A DNA stretch of 64,000 nucleotides. It comes from Nitrososphaerota archaeon (lineage in GTDB: Archaea > Thermoproteota > Nitrososphaeria > Nitrososphaerales > JACPRH01). The stretch covers positions 1-64,000 of the forward strand of contig JAMCPI010000012.1 in the NCBI GenBank assembly GCA_023379805.1, in the 5' to 3' direction. The notes under the pieces were generated by a model, which saw only the letters and a list, made by a program, of their open reading frames with translations, was not told the origin of the DNA and ran no database searches. Of this stretch, positions 53,590 to 63,008 are shown in pieces. Position 1 is the first letter of the stretch, and every line of letters starts with the position of its first letter. A program made the translations under genes and the position numbers.

Positions 53590-55182
53590 CTAGTTAACGG
53601 GGTTTTGCTGTGTCTTCGGCGGTGCGTTCAGAGTTGCTGGGGCTGTCAGGTCTTGTATCCATGTGCCTGTTTCTACGCTGCTCCAGTAGAACCATCCGAT
53701 CATTCCTTTGGTTTGGAACAGGGCTATGCTGTTCTTTATCCATTGCTGGTCGATGTCCCCTGGGCTGTTTCCGGATATGCCTCCGAACTCTCCTATTTCG
53801 AACAGCTGCTTCGGATACTTCTGCTGTGCCTGTTCGATCCATGTAGGGTCAGGTGTGCACGGGGATCCCGGGGGCCCGGCTATGTTGCTCCAGTAGTTTT
53901 GGAGTGTTTGCGGATCCGACCAGCAGGCGGCGTATGTGCCTGTTCTAGAGCTGGTTCGGTATACTGCGCGGTACCAGTGTAGTGAGCTGACGATTTTCGG
54001 GTCGCTCCACGGCTTGAATCTCACGTAATACTCGAAGGACGGTGCCTCTTCAGCGAATATGATGCGGTTGTCCCCATCGTTTCTCAGAGCTTGGGTTGTT
54101 TCAGCTATTCGTTGATACCAACCGTCATGTAATATGCTGCTTTCATACTGTGAGGTGTAGGCGCAGTAGGTGGGTTCATTCATGATGTCAAACCCGATTA
54201 CTCGCGGGTTGCTACGTGTCATCTCAGAGATTTTCAGCCACAGGTTCGTTAGATGCGCGTGTCCAGATGCACCGCTTGTCAAGTATGAGGTGGTGTAGAA
54301 GCCTGTGCTGAAGTCGCTTTCATATGTTCCGGGTGGACCGCAGTACTGGGCGCCTAGGAAGCGTTTCAGGCTCTGGGCATGCGCGGGAATTTTAGCATCA
54401 GCGTGAAGTTTAACCACGACGTTTACGTTGTTCTGCGTCAAGTTGCCGATCTGCCACATCATCAGCTGCAGCTCAGTGTAGTTGTAGGTGTATACTGAAG
54501 GACTCAAGCTGTTCTCTAGGGCACCCCACTCCTTCACAAGCTTCACAGTGTTGAAGCCCGCTTTCCTTATGTTGAGCGCATCAACCGTATAGTTGCCTGA
54601 CTGGAAGCTCTCAGGAATATCCCCGTAGTTGACACCGATCATCGTAAACTTGCGCCCAGACGTATCCACCAGCTGCCCGTCAACAATGTCGACAGTGTAA
54701 ACAGTTCTCCCCGACCAAGGCGTTGTAACAGTTGTCGTGGTGGTCCGGGTCTCAATTATGGTTGTGGTCTTAACCTTGGTTGCGGTGCTGGTCTTGGTAA
54801 TTGTTGATGTCGTCGGGATCGTTGTTGTGGTTGTTTTTGTGCTAGTTTTGGTGAAGGGCGCTGTCTTAGTTGAGGTTGAGGTTGTGGTTGCAGTGCTGGT
54901 CGCAGTGATGACTGTAGTGGTTGTAGATGTAGCCTGAGCCGGGAGCTGAGTTGGCGTAGCGGTGACCGTGAGAGTTGTCGTAGTCGCGCTTGAATCGATC
55001 TTCACCATCGTACCGTTTTCGATCCGAGTAACCGAAGTAGTTGACATAGAAGTAACCGTCACAACTGAGGTATCAGCCGCTGCGTCCGTAGTTGCCGCAG
55101 TACCTGCCTGATAGCCGATCACTGAAGCCAATACCACTACCGTGACAAATGCAGACACCAAAGGCAAGCCTTGCTTAACCAA
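53590..55182 (-). CDS. Secreted GH5 glycoside hydrolase with a Thr-rich stalk
   Basis: 530 residues. Signal or anchor segment (VSAFVTVVVLASVIGYQAG), a Thr/Ser/Val-rich stalk (about 35-165) made of TxTTTVTxT-like runs, then a GH5/cellulase catalytic domain. DIMNEPTY (Glu about 336) is the acid/base and FEIGEFGG (Glu about 460) the nucleophile. Probably attached to the cell wall and hydrolyses beta-glucan or mannan. The stalk resembles that of the 29.4-33.7 kb protein. Confidence 0.85.
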   Translation of the reverse strand: MVKQGLPLVSAFVTVVVLASVIGYQAGTAATTDAAADTSVVTVTSMSTTSVTRIENGTMVKIDSSATTTTLTVTATPTQLPAQATSTTTTVITATSTATTTSTSTKTAPFTKTSTKTTTTTIPTTSTITKTSTATKVKTTTIIETRTTTTTVTTPWSGRTVYTVDIVDGQLVDTSGRKFTMIGVNYGDIPESFQSGNYTVDALNIRKAGFNTVKLVKEWGALENSLSPSVYTYNYTELQLMMWQIGNLTQNNVNVVVKLHADAKIPAHAQSLKRFLGAQYCGPPGTYESDFSTGFYTTSYLTSGASGHAHLTNLWLKISEMTRSNPRVIGFDIMNEPTYCAYTSQYESSILHDGWYQRIAETTQALRNDGDNRIIFAEEAPSFEYYVRFKPWSDPKIVSSLHWYRAVYRTSSRTGTYAACWSDPQTLQNYWSNIAGPPGSPCTPDPTWIEQAQQKYPKQLFEIGEFGGISGNSPGDIDQQWIKNSIALFQTKGMIGWFYWSSVETGTWIQDLTAPATLNAPPKTQQNPVN

Positions 55183-55553
55183 TTTATCATACTATAAGTG
55201 GAAAGTTGGAGATAAGCCTTGACCAAAATAACCCAAATCAACCCAATAAATATCTGGCATCCACGACTAGAAAAGAAAGAACAATACCCACCGCCAAAAT
55301 AATGATGCTTATTCACAAGACATCCTAACAAACCCTCCATGAGACAATGAGATTACGCATGCAACACCAGATCTGCAGAGAACATATCCAAGATCATCAA
55401 TCTGCCACCAGCAGAACAAGAGCGGAAACAGCGAAAAGCCAAGCCAAGATGTCAGAACCACCTCCAACATATTCAAGCTGATAGAACCAGTTCGAAATCT
55501 TCTATCTACCCATTTTGTTCCATAACTCCACTTCACAGTGTAGACTCATGCAC
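55183..55553. other. Intergenic region
   Basis: AT-rich at first. Holds the GH5 promoter. No gene seen. Confidence 0.4.
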
Positions 55554-55625
55554 TCGTGCGCCGGCGCCACTGCTGCCATTGGCCGAGGGAGGGATATATA
55601 AAGCGAGAAAAAGTGCGCAAGAATC
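55554..55625 (-). repeat. Dispersed promoter-like repeat, copy B
   Basis: Inverse copy of 22778-22846. On the minus strand it gives TTTATATA, the C/T-rich stretch, then ATGGCAGCAGTGG and the GCGCCGGCGC palindrome. The ATG here (ACG in copy A) opens a 25-codon frame on the minus strand. Homology stops just past the palindrome. Confidence 0.75.
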
Positions 55626-55849
55626 CAGCTGCAGTTCTAAGCGATCTGCTTGGACGACTGCTCTTGGCTTGCTGTGTTTGCCAAAAGACTTTGTTCTGTT
55701 TGCAAGACTATTCCCGAAGTTTTTCCTGTGATTTTATGTTAGTATTGTGTGTGCTGCTGGCTAGAGTACTGTTTGCTGTATCAGATTTGTTGGGTTTATA
55801 CAAGGCTTGACAGTAGATCCCAAAGGTATTTTGGTTAGGTTGATGTGGG
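55626..55849. other. Leader of the Ig-like gene
   Basis: T/G-rich on the plus strand with a frame lacking family features. No gene seen. Confidence 0.35.
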
Positions 55850-56662
55850 TTGAAGGGTTTGAAGTCTTCATCTGCTAGGTGGGTTTTGGTTGCTGCCGGG
55901 CTCTGCTTGTTATTGGGCGTCGCTGTTGTTCTGTTCCTCGCGGTGGGTGGCGCTGGGCGTGGACCTATTTCTTCTAACGGTGCTGATGGGGTTTCTGGTG
56001 AACCATTGATTAAGCTTCAGGTTAGGTCAGATAGGTCTCTTTATGGTGTAGGTGATGCTTTGCATGTTGAGGGGACTGTGGCCGCGGCTGCAAATGCAGG
56101 TGGCTTGGTGGAGATTGGGGTTGTTGATCCTGAGGGGCGGTTGTGGGCTTTTGATACTGTGAAGTTGAGTGGTGCGGCTGGCAACGCTTCGGCTTTTTCA
56201 GCTAGTTTTCGCGCAGTTAAAGAAGAAGATCAGGCCGGCGTTTATCTTATTCAAGCAAGGTTCGGCGGGGTTAAGGCGAATGCGTCCTTCCTCGTTTCGA
56301 CTTCTAACGGTTTAACAGCGGAGGTTCATGGTCTCAATCTGCAGGGTGATGGCGGTATCGGAGGCGAGGTTCGGAGCAGGAGGGTAGGCGATACGTTGAT
56401 GGTCACGGGTTCTGTTACTAATCTTGCGAAGGTATCCAGCGATCTGTCGTTTGTAGTTGAGCTGCGGAATGCGAGTAGCAGCCTAGTTGAGTCCGGTTAC
56501 GTCGGTACCACTGTTCCGGATGGTGGCGAGAAGGCTCTAACGGTTGGCTGGCCAGCTAAATCTGAAGGCATCTACACCATCTATGCATATGTGCAGAATG
56601 ATGCTCAGAGCCGACGCATCATCTCAAATATCGCTACTCTCACAATCCGAGTCCAAAACTAA
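55850..56662 (+). CDS. Secreted Ig-like (CARDB/A2M-like) surface protein
   Basis: 270 residues from a TTG. One N-terminal membrane segment (WVLVAAGLCLLLGVAVVLFL) followed by two beta domains; LKVQVRSDRSLYGVGD-like and PDGGEKALTVGWPAKSEG are typical of MG2/CARDB folds. Probably anchored and facing outside. Function unknown. G/T-rich coding strand compared with neighbours. Confidence 0.65.
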   Translation: MKGLKSSSARWVLVAAGLCLLLGVAVVLFLAVGGAGRGPISSNGADGVSGEPLIKLQVRSDRSLYGVGDALHVEGTVAAAANAGGLVEIGVVDPEGRLWAFDTVKLSGAAGNASAFSASFRAVKEEDQAGVYLIQARFGGVKANASFLVSTSNGLTAEVHGLNLQGDGGIGGEVRSRRVGDTLMVTGSVTNLAKVSSDLSFVVELRNASSSLVESGYVGTTVPDGGEKALTVGWPAKSEGIYTIYAYVQNDAQSRRIISNIATLTIRVQN

Positions 56663-56676
56663 GTTAGGTAGAATGG

Positions 56677-57927
56677 CTAGGTTCTGTTGGGGGTTGCCTC
56701 GACTGCTGCTGCAATGGTTTCGAATTGTCTTGTGAGTTCCCGAGTTATTATGAAGTGTTCTGAAACGTTTAGGCGCGCTAGGTCGCCCATTGCTTCAGCT
56801 ACGTCAGGGTTTTTCAAGAGGTAGAGGACGCGCGCCGCTGCTTCTTCGATGGTGTTGGCGAGGTAGCCTGTGATACCGTCTAGGATTTGATGCTTGATTC
56901 CCGTTGCCGGGCGACCGACCACTGGGACGCCTTTCCATGATGCTTCTGTGACGGTTAATCCGAAGCCTTCTTTCTTTGACAGTTGAAGCGCTACTTCCGA
57001 TGCTCGTTGGATCGCGTTGACTTCGTGCGCTCCTACACCTTCCAAGTTTGAAAGTATGTGTATGTCTCGATCCTCTCCGGCATGCGCGATTGTTTTTCGA
57101 TACCAGGCTTCGCCTTCAGGATCATCTGATGCGAAGGCTCCTACGAGAAGAAGCTGAACATCTGGACGATGCTGCTTAACAAGCCGGTAAACATCTATTG
57201 CGCCTAACGGATCTTTCCACGGATCGAAGCGCCCCACCTGAGAGATTATCGGCCGCTCAAGATCAATGTTGTATCTTCGAATAATAGATTCGACTTCGTT
57301 TTCGTCGAGAGGCCGATTCTTCAAGCTAAGCGGGTCAATGGACGGCGGAATTAAGTAACAGGGGCGGTAGCTGATGTCCGGCTGAATATACTCCGGAAGG
57401 TGAAAGATTAACGCATTGTATTTCTGAATGATTTTTTTCACATACTGCCAGACCTCTGGATTAGGGTCGCTAAGATCTATGTGGCACCGCCAGAGCCAGA
57501 CTGGAATACCTGTCAAGAACTCTATAAGTGGAAGCGGCTGCGGATCGTTGATGAAGGCAACGTCATAGCCTGATCCGATTTTGTTTGAGTTAGTGTTGTT
57601 GCATCCAAGATAAAACTCCTCCGCGGATCCGCTGAGGTCGAACTCGCCGCCTTGTAGACCGTTATGAAGCCCTTTAGTGACGTCGAAGAAGGCTGGCGGG
57701 CACTCAAGAACATACCAGAGCATGTCTACTCCAAGCTGCTGCGCCAGAGGTATCTGGGACATCAGAAGCTCGGCAACCCCTCCGCCTAGACTCGTCGAGT
57801 TCACATTCAAAATTCTGAGGCCATCAAGCTTCTCAGCCGCTTCTCTCAACTCCTGCATCTGCGGCTTCCCGACCACCATCTCATAATCGTTGGGAGAAGG
57901 GCCTAGTGGAACCTTAAGAAAACCCAT
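56677..57927 (-). CDS. treT: Trehalose glycosyltransferring synthase (TreT-like GT4)
   Basis: 416 residues. The N-terminal ILNVNSTSLGGGVAELL is the GT4/TreT donor loop; later SQVGRFDPWKDPLGAI and EGFGLTVTEASWKGVPVVG carry the E-x7-E donor-site motif. TreT makes trehalose from NDP-glucose and glucose. Next to an N-acetyl-beta-lysine-type gene set, so a compatible-solute cluster is plausible. Confidence 0.9.
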   Translation of the reverse strand: MGFLKVPLGPSPNDYEMVVGKPQMQELREAAEKLDGLRILNVNSTSLGGGVAELLMSQIPLAQQLGVDMLWYVLECPPAFFDVTKGLHNGLQGGEFDLSGSAEEFYLGCNNTNSNKIGSGYDVAFINDPQPLPLIEFLTGIPVWLWRCHIDLSDPNPEVWQYVKKIIQKYNALIFHLPEYIQPDISYRPCYLIPPSIDPLSLKNRPLDENEVESIIRRYNIDLERPIISQVGRFDPWKDPLGAIDVYRLVKQHRPDVQLLLVGAFASDDPEGEAWYRKTIAHAGEDRDIHILSNLEGVGAHEVNAIQRASEVALQLSKKEGFGLTVTEASWKGVPVVGRPATGIKHQILDGITGYLANTIEEAAARVLYLLKNPDVAEAMGDLARLNVSEHFIITRELTRQFETIAAAVEATPNRT

Positions 57928-58073
57928 TCAAACCTAGATAGTGAGTGATGCTCTTCAATAAAAAATTACGTGGTTCGGTTCCGCCTCGTCACAGAGTTTC
58001 TGTTAAGCTGATTGGTGTCTACATATTCACGACTACAATATTCTAGTTCTGCGGTTTAACTGCTGTTCTTTGT

Positions 58074-58574
58074 TCACCTTTTGAGATGCTTCTGATAGAT
58101 CAGTAGCGCATCTCCGATTGAATAGAAGTCTTTGATCTCCGCTATTTTCTGGAAGCCGCTCTTTTCATAGAATCCGCGAGCCTTCTGATACACAGATCTT
58201 GAAGAGGTCTCTGCCAGTATCATTCGTCCTCCGCGGCCGGAGATGACCCTTTCAATCGATTCTAGAAGTTGTTTACCTACACCTTTCTGCTGGGAGTCCG
58301 GGTCAACAGCAATCCAGTACATGTCGTACACTCCATCTGTGAAAGGTCTTCTTCCAAAGCATATGTAGCCTATTGCCTGAGATGTTATATCGTCAACCGC
58401 TACATGTATCATGTAGTCGTCTCCGCCAGCTAAACATTGGTCTACAAGTTCAACTGCTACTGCAATCTCCTCATTGTTGAAAACTCCGACCTTCCTAATG
58501 ATATCTTCAATCCGCGGCCGGTGCACAGCTGAGAGCGGCATCTGCTCCACATGGAACTGAGGCATGACACTCAC
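58074..58574 (-). CDS. GNAT acetyltransferase
   Basis: 166 residues. VDPDSQQKGVGKQLLESIE is the acetyl-CoA loop (Q/RxxGxG/A). The last gene of a three-gene operon, 28 bases after the ATP-grasp stop. A GNAT beside lysine 2,3-aminomutase usually acetylates beta-lysine (AblB), but AblB is longer and this one has a short N-terminus, so it may be a different acceptor. Confidence 0.85.
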   Translation of the reverse strand: MSVMPQFHVEQMPLSAVHRPRIEDIIRKVGVFNNEEIAVAVELVDQCLAGGDDYMIHVAVDDITSQAIGYICFGRRPFTDGVYDMYWIAVDPDSQQKGVGKQLLESIERVISGRGGRMILAETSSRSVYQKARGFYEKSGFQKIAEIKDFYSIGDALLIYQKHLKR

Positions 58575-58602
58575 TTGATGCTGCCATCAACTTTTGTCTT
58601 GC

Positions 58603-59649
58603 TTAAGAGGTCTTCTGAAGTAAATGCGGCAGACCATACCGGTTCAAAGCATGATGGAGAATCGTGTTAATCAGCTCGTCGTAGGAGTAGCCGGCTGTCA
58701 TCGCGGCTTCAGGTAGGCATGAATGCGCTAAAGGATCCGGAATCATTCCGGGCAGCGGGTTAACATCCAAGATATGCAGGTGTCCGTGGTCGTCTAATCT
58801 TCCGTCCATGCGGCATATGTCTCTGCAACCCATTACATCGAATACTGATCGTGCTGTTTTTTCAATGTGAGCGTGAAGATCCGGTTCAAGCCGCGCTGGA
58901 CAAATGAACATCTCAATGGGCTTCTCAGGGGTGTCCCAGATCCATTTCGCTTCGTAGGAGTATATTCTGCTGGCCCCTTCGGGGAGCTGCCCAAAATCTA
59001 TCTCAACGATCGGGAGAACCTTAGGTGGATTATTTCCGAGCAAAGCTACCGTGAACTCTCGGCCGCTGATGTACTCCTCAACTATCGCGGGTTGATGATA
59101 ATTCTCAATAACCCATGATATTTGCTTTGAAAGATCTTTGCTGTTCCTAACAAGCGATTTGTCTCTTATGCCTTTGCTTGATCCTTCATGTAGCGGCTTC
59201 ACCATTAACGGAAAGTCGAGTTGAGCCGACACCCTATCGTTAGCTGAGTAGAATATCTGGTAGCGTGGAGTATGAATGCCGTGAAGCCTCAGCACATCAT
59301 TAGTCATCGCCTTGTTTAAGGCGATAGCCAGCGTTAGAGGACCTGAGCCTGTGTAAGGAATTTTCAGTCTCTCCAGCATCGCAGGGATGAAGGCTTCTCG
59401 ACAGTCGCCTCCCTCTCCCTCGGCAATGTTGAAGACTGCGTCCAAGTTAGATTCTTTGATTTTTGCGAAGGCTGTGCCATCCGCCTCTATGAGAATTACC
59501 TCATGCCCACCTTTTTTCCTCAAAGCGTCAGCTATTGCTGTGACTGTGGTCTCGTCATCAAACTCTGCGTAGTAATCTTCTGGCAGCCCTGATGCAGGTG
59601 GCGAAGACGGTGATGTTTTTCGGAGATTATATGTGAGGCCGATTCTCAA
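58603..59649 (-). CDS. ATP-grasp ligase, D-Ala-D-Ala ligase-like
   Basis: 348 residues. AVFNIAEGEGG (first substrate loop), KIPYTGSGPLTLAIALNK (substrate/Ser-Tyr region), PLMVKPLHEGSSKGI and VEEYISGREFTVALLG (ATP-grasp), and ILDVNPLPGMIPD (Mg site) are in order. Overlaps the aminomutase stop by four bases (ATGA), so made with it. Ligates two amino-acid-like substrates; archaea lack peptidoglycan, and an acceptor of beta-lysine is inferred. Confidence 0.88.
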   Translation of the reverse strand: MRIGLTYNLRKTSPSSPPASGLPEDYYAEFDDETTVTAIADALRKKGGHEVILIEADGTAFAKIKESNLDAVFNIAEGEGGDCREAFIPAMLERLKIPYTGSGPLTLAIALNKAMTNDVLRLHGIHTPRYQIFYSANDRVSAQLDFPLMVKPLHEGSSKGIRDKSLVRNSKDLSKQISWVIENYHQPAIVEEYISGREFTVALLGNNPPKVLPIVEIDFGQLPEGASRIYSYEAKWIWDTPEKPIEMFICPARLEPDLHAHIEKTARSVFDVMGCRDICRMDGRLDDHGHLHILDVNPLPGMIPDPLAHSCLPEAAMTAGYSYDELINTILHHALNRYGLPHLLQKTS

Positions 59650-60746
59650 TTAGCTAGGTGTCTCCCGATCTTGCCTGTCGTTACTTGGATGGGGATCGGG
59701 GCTTTACCCGAAGGTTGACTGTATTCGAACTTGAAATCTTGATAGTTGCGTAGAACAATTTTGTCTCTTCCGAGTTCTTCTATGAAGTTAGGCAGGATTG
59801 GAACCTTTCCACCTCCACCAGGCGTATCGACAACGAAGTGTGGCACGGCGAGGCCTGAGGTGTGACCAATTATCTCCTTCAGGATCGCAAGCCCGGTTTC
59901 GACGTGGGTCTTGAAGTGCTGTCCACCTGTGACATCGTCCATCTGGAATAGATAGTAAGGTTTCACTCTTATCCTGAGGAGCTTCTGCATCAGTTCTCTC
60001 ATTACCTTTGGATTATCGTTGACATTTTTTAGGAGGACCGTTTGGCTTCCGAGTGGGATACCTGCATCCGCCAAGAGACCGCATGCTCGAGCACTTGCAT
60101 CGTTTATCTCGCGAGGATGATTGAAGTGAATGTTCATGTAGAGCGGATGATACTTTTTCAGTGTTTTGCAGAGGTTTTCGGTTACCCGTTCAGGGAGAGT
60201 ACACGGGATACGCGTACCAATCCTGATAATTTCGAGGTGCGGAATACTTCTCAAACCGCTGAGAATAACGTCAAGCATTCTGTCGGAAAGCATCAGCGGA
60301 TCTCCACCTGATAAAATGACGTCTCTGACTTCAGGGTGCATCCTGATGTATTCTATCTGCCGCATAATGGCGCTTTGAGAAACGAATTTCCGTACATCCC
60401 CCACCTCACGCTTTCTTGTGCAGAACCTGCAGTACGTGGCACACTGGTTCGAGACCCTCATCAGCACTCTATCAGGGTAGCGATGCACCATCCATGGAAC
60501 AGGGCAGTCACGCTCCTCCGCAAGAGGATCCTCAGTTCCACCTGCACCACTCAGCTCATCAACACTGGGAATACATTGCCTCCATATTGGATCGTCAGGC
60601 TCTTCGATGAGGCTGAGATAATGCTCTGTAACACGCATTGGATATTTCTGGGCGACCGCCTCCAGTCTCGAGGCGTCGACATGAAATCTCCGAGAGATTT
60701 GAGCGGGCTTAGTTATTGGGACGAGTCTTATGCTGTCTTCGGCCAA
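59646..60746 (-). CDS. ablA: Lysine 2,3-aminomutase (radical SAM)
   Basis: 366 residues. The cluster motif is CATYCRFC (Cys102, 106, 109); the PLP lysine is Lys314 in DTPGGGGK. Asp270 (FQMDD) and Asp307 (VVDTP) match in spacing the two Asp (293 and 330) that bind the lysine epsilon-amino group in the clostridial enzyme, so lysine is probably the real substrate. Converts L-lysine to L-beta-lysine. Shorter N-terminus than the classic enzyme. First gene of the operon. Confidence 0.92.
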   Translation of the reverse strand: MAEDSIRLVPITKPAQISRRFHVDASRLEAVAQKYPMRVTEHYLSLIEEPDDPIWRQCIPSVDELSGAGGTEDPLAEERDCPVPWMVHRYPDRVLMRVSNQCATYCRFCTRKREVGDVRKFVSQSAIMRQIEYIRMHPEVRDVILSGGDPLMLSDRMLDVILSGLRSIPHLEIIRIGTRIPCTLPERVTENLCKTLKKYHPLYMNIHFNHPREINDASARACGLLADAGIPLGSQTVLLKNVNDNPKVMRELMQKLLRIRVKPYYLFQMDDVTGGQHFKTHVETGLAILKEIIGHTSGLAVPHFVVDTPGGGGKVPILPNFIEELGRDKIVLRNYQDFKFEYSQPSGKAPIPIQVTTGKIGRHLAN

Positions 60747-60854
60747 CCTATCCCGCTAGCCTTGGTTTTCGACGAGTTGTAATATATCAACCCGAGCTAC
60801 TACACCAGTATAGTCTATATCGAGGTAGAAAGGAGCTTTTTATTCTTTTCCTCA

Positions 60855-60862
60855 TCACAAAA
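60855..60862. repeat. Left target-site duplication of the IS
   Basis: TCACAAAA, repeated at 61588-61595 on the right side. Confidence 0.75.
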
Positions 60863-61587
60863 GATGTGATGTTGTTAGGATAAGCCATTGAGTAGCACCC
60901 AGTTGTAGGTGGCTGTGAACGCTTCTAGGAATCGGGTCGTGGATCGCATGGTTGAGCGGTAGGGGAAGTTGTTGTAGAAGCGTTTTAGCTTGGCCTTGAG
61001 GATGCCGAACCATCTTTCGATGCGGTTCCTCATACCAAAGGTTTCATGCCTTAGCTAACTGGTCTCATGCCTATACTCTAGGCCAAGCCTCTTGAATGCT
61101 TCAGGATACCATGGTCCCTTGTCAACAAGGAACAGCGGTTTATCACTCGTGCAATGCTGGAGAACCTGTTTGAGGAACAGCTCTGAGTCGAGAATGCTTC
61201 TAGCAAAGCTGCATCTGACTGCTAGGATTTCCTTAGAATCAACATCTCGGGCTGCCCAGATGAATATCTGCTGCCCAACCAGCTTAGTCTTGGTCTCATC
61301 CACAGCAACCGCTCTTCGACTCTTCTTCTCAGGCTCAGGGAAAGCCTTCCTCAACGCAATGAACGCATCCCTAACACTGACGTAAGAGATGCTTCCACCC
61401 ATCATCTCAGAAGCCTTTCGATACGACAGGCCTGCAAAGCACAACATAGCAGCCAATACCTTGCTCTCAGCAGGAACCTTATTCCTCTGAAACACACCTG
61501 ACTCCCTAACCCTACTAACCACCACCTCAAGAGCACACATAGGATTACAATACGCACAGAACCGTAAAACCCTATCCTAACAACATC
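60863..61587 (-). mobile_element. IS6-like insertion sequence
   Basis: About 725 bases. A 15-base inverted repeat (GATGTTGTTAGGATA) lies at 60868-60882 and inverted at 61573-61587; the left end has an additional GATGT. Flanking 8-base direct repeats TCACAAAA (60855-60862 and 61588-61595) match the usual 8-base target duplication of the IS6 group. One broken transposase inside. Confidence 0.83.
60875..61540 (-). pseudogene. Broken IS6-like DDE transposase
   Basis: 222 codons read through, with one TAG at 61055. The DDE parts are AVAVDETKTKL, FLVDKGPWY and GMRNRIERWFG (DxE/D...D...E type). The TAG lies in a roughly 20-base tandem duplication (AGGCATGAGACC then AGGCATGAAACC); removing it restores the frame, EYRHET-FGMRNR. 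Ends within the left inverted repeat. Confidence 0.8.
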
Positions 61588-61595
61588 TCACAAAA

Positions 61596-61931
61596 AATAC
61601 GAACATTTGACTCCACCTAAAGTCTTCCTATATCTCTCGGAGTAATTGCTACAATATGCATACCATGGATAAACGATGATTAAAATCTCTCCGATCAATT
61701 TTTAAAAAACACTCCCATGGATATGTTCACTGACTTGAGCATGAAGAATAATGCGCAGTTTAAGGCGAGCCGCAAATTGGGTTCACTACTATCTTAACTG
61801 AAGGCAACCTTAGCAGTCAATTAGTACGCCCTAAGTAACATTGTGGTGGGTGTGAAATTCATGGAAAAAATATTATATCGGTAAAAAGAAGGTGTGGTAC
61901 CGCGACCTAAAAATGATTTGAGAGGACAAGT
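61596..61931. other. Intergenic region
   Basis: No gene. A TATA-like AATATTATATCGG near 61868 precedes the ATP-grasp gene by about 60 bases. The IS lies between this gene and its probable relatives on the left. Confidence 0.4.
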
Positions 61932-62912
61932 TTGTCAAATTTCAATATCGCCATCTTGCATAATGATGTTCCCCCTGGATCAGATCCATCTGAAGATGTT
62001 CTAGACCAGGTGGAAGGTGTAGCGAAGTGTCTCTCAAACCTGAATATTAATTATACGATTGTTCCAGTAGGTGATGAGATAACAAAGCCAATTAACACTC
62101 TCGTTTCACAGCGACCGGACGCAGTCTTTAATCTCTGCGAAGGGGTCTACGGTCTGAGCGGCCTTGAAATGAACATGGCAGCTGTGCTGGAGCTTCTCAG
62201 GATACCGTACACCGGCTCGCCTTCTCTCTCACTTGGATTATGTCAACGGAAGGATCTTGCAAAGAGTGTCTTGTCGGCCAACGGAGTACCTACACCAAAG
62301 TACCTTGTTTTAACAGGTAACGAGGAGTATTCGCTACGTGGTCTCAAGTTCCCGCTTTTCGTAAAGCCAGTGCAGGAGGACGGCAGTATCGGGGTCACCG
62401 GAGAAAACGTGGTATGGAGCCGCCGCCAACTTACTGAGCGTGTCAACCACGTCACCAAGACCTACAAGCAACCTGCACTTGTTGAGGAGTTCATAGATGG
62501 GCGAGAGTTAAATGTCGCTTTGCTTGGCAATAACCCTCCTGTAGCGTTACCTCTCTCAGAAATTCTGTTCATAGGACAGGAGAAATTTGTAAGTTACAAC
62601 GCGAAATGGATAAAGGCGAGCCGCTCATACGAAGAGACAACGCCTGTCTGTCCCGCGAATCTCGATGCGGATACTTTGAAGAAGGTCGAAGAGGTTGCGA
62701 TATCTTCTTTCCGTCTCCTCCGTTGCCGTGACTACGCCCGCGTGGACATTCGACTATCAGGTAAGACACCGTATGTCCTTGAGGTTAACCCAAACCCTGA
62801 CATAGACCCTAATGCCGGTTACGCATGCTCCCTTCACGCTGCAGGACTGAGTCTCGAAGAGTTTGTAGAGCGAGTCGTCGGTTACGCGTTAAGCCGAAAA
62901 GATCACCCGTAA
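61932..62912 (+). CDS. Second ATP-grasp ligase, D-Ala-D-Ala ligase-like
   Basis: 326 residues from a TTG after a GAGAGG motif. AVFNLCEGVYGLSG, RIPYTGSPSLSLGLCQRK, PLFVKPVQEDGSIGV, VEEFIDGRELNVALLGNNPP and VLEVNPNPDIDP parallel the 58.6 kb enzyme motif by motif, so they are paralogues. Acts on a related pair of amino-acid substrates. Expressed in the other direction from the aminomutase operon, across an IS. Confidence 0.87.
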   Translation: MSNFNIAILHNDVPPGSDPSEDVLDQVEGVAKCLSNLNINYTIVPVGDEITKPINTLVSQRPDAVFNLCEGVYGLSGLEMNMAAVLELLRIPYTGSPSLSLGLCQRKDLAKSVLSANGVPTPKYLVLTGNEEYSLRGLKFPLFVKPVQEDGSIGVTGENVVWSRRQLTERVNHVTKTYKQPALVEEFIDGRELNVALLGNNPPVALPLSEILFIGQEKFVSYNAKWIKASRSYEETTPVCPANLDADTLKKVEEVAISSFRLLRCRDYARVDIRLSGKTPYVLEVNPNPDIDPNAGYACSLHAAGLSLEEFVERVVGYALSRKDHP

Positions 62913-63008
62913 CATCCGTTCGTTTCCATCATTAAATGGCGATAGCGTTCAAATGTTAACCGAATCTGCTAGGTAAGAGTATAATAGATTGGGCTATGTC
63001 TTTGGGAT

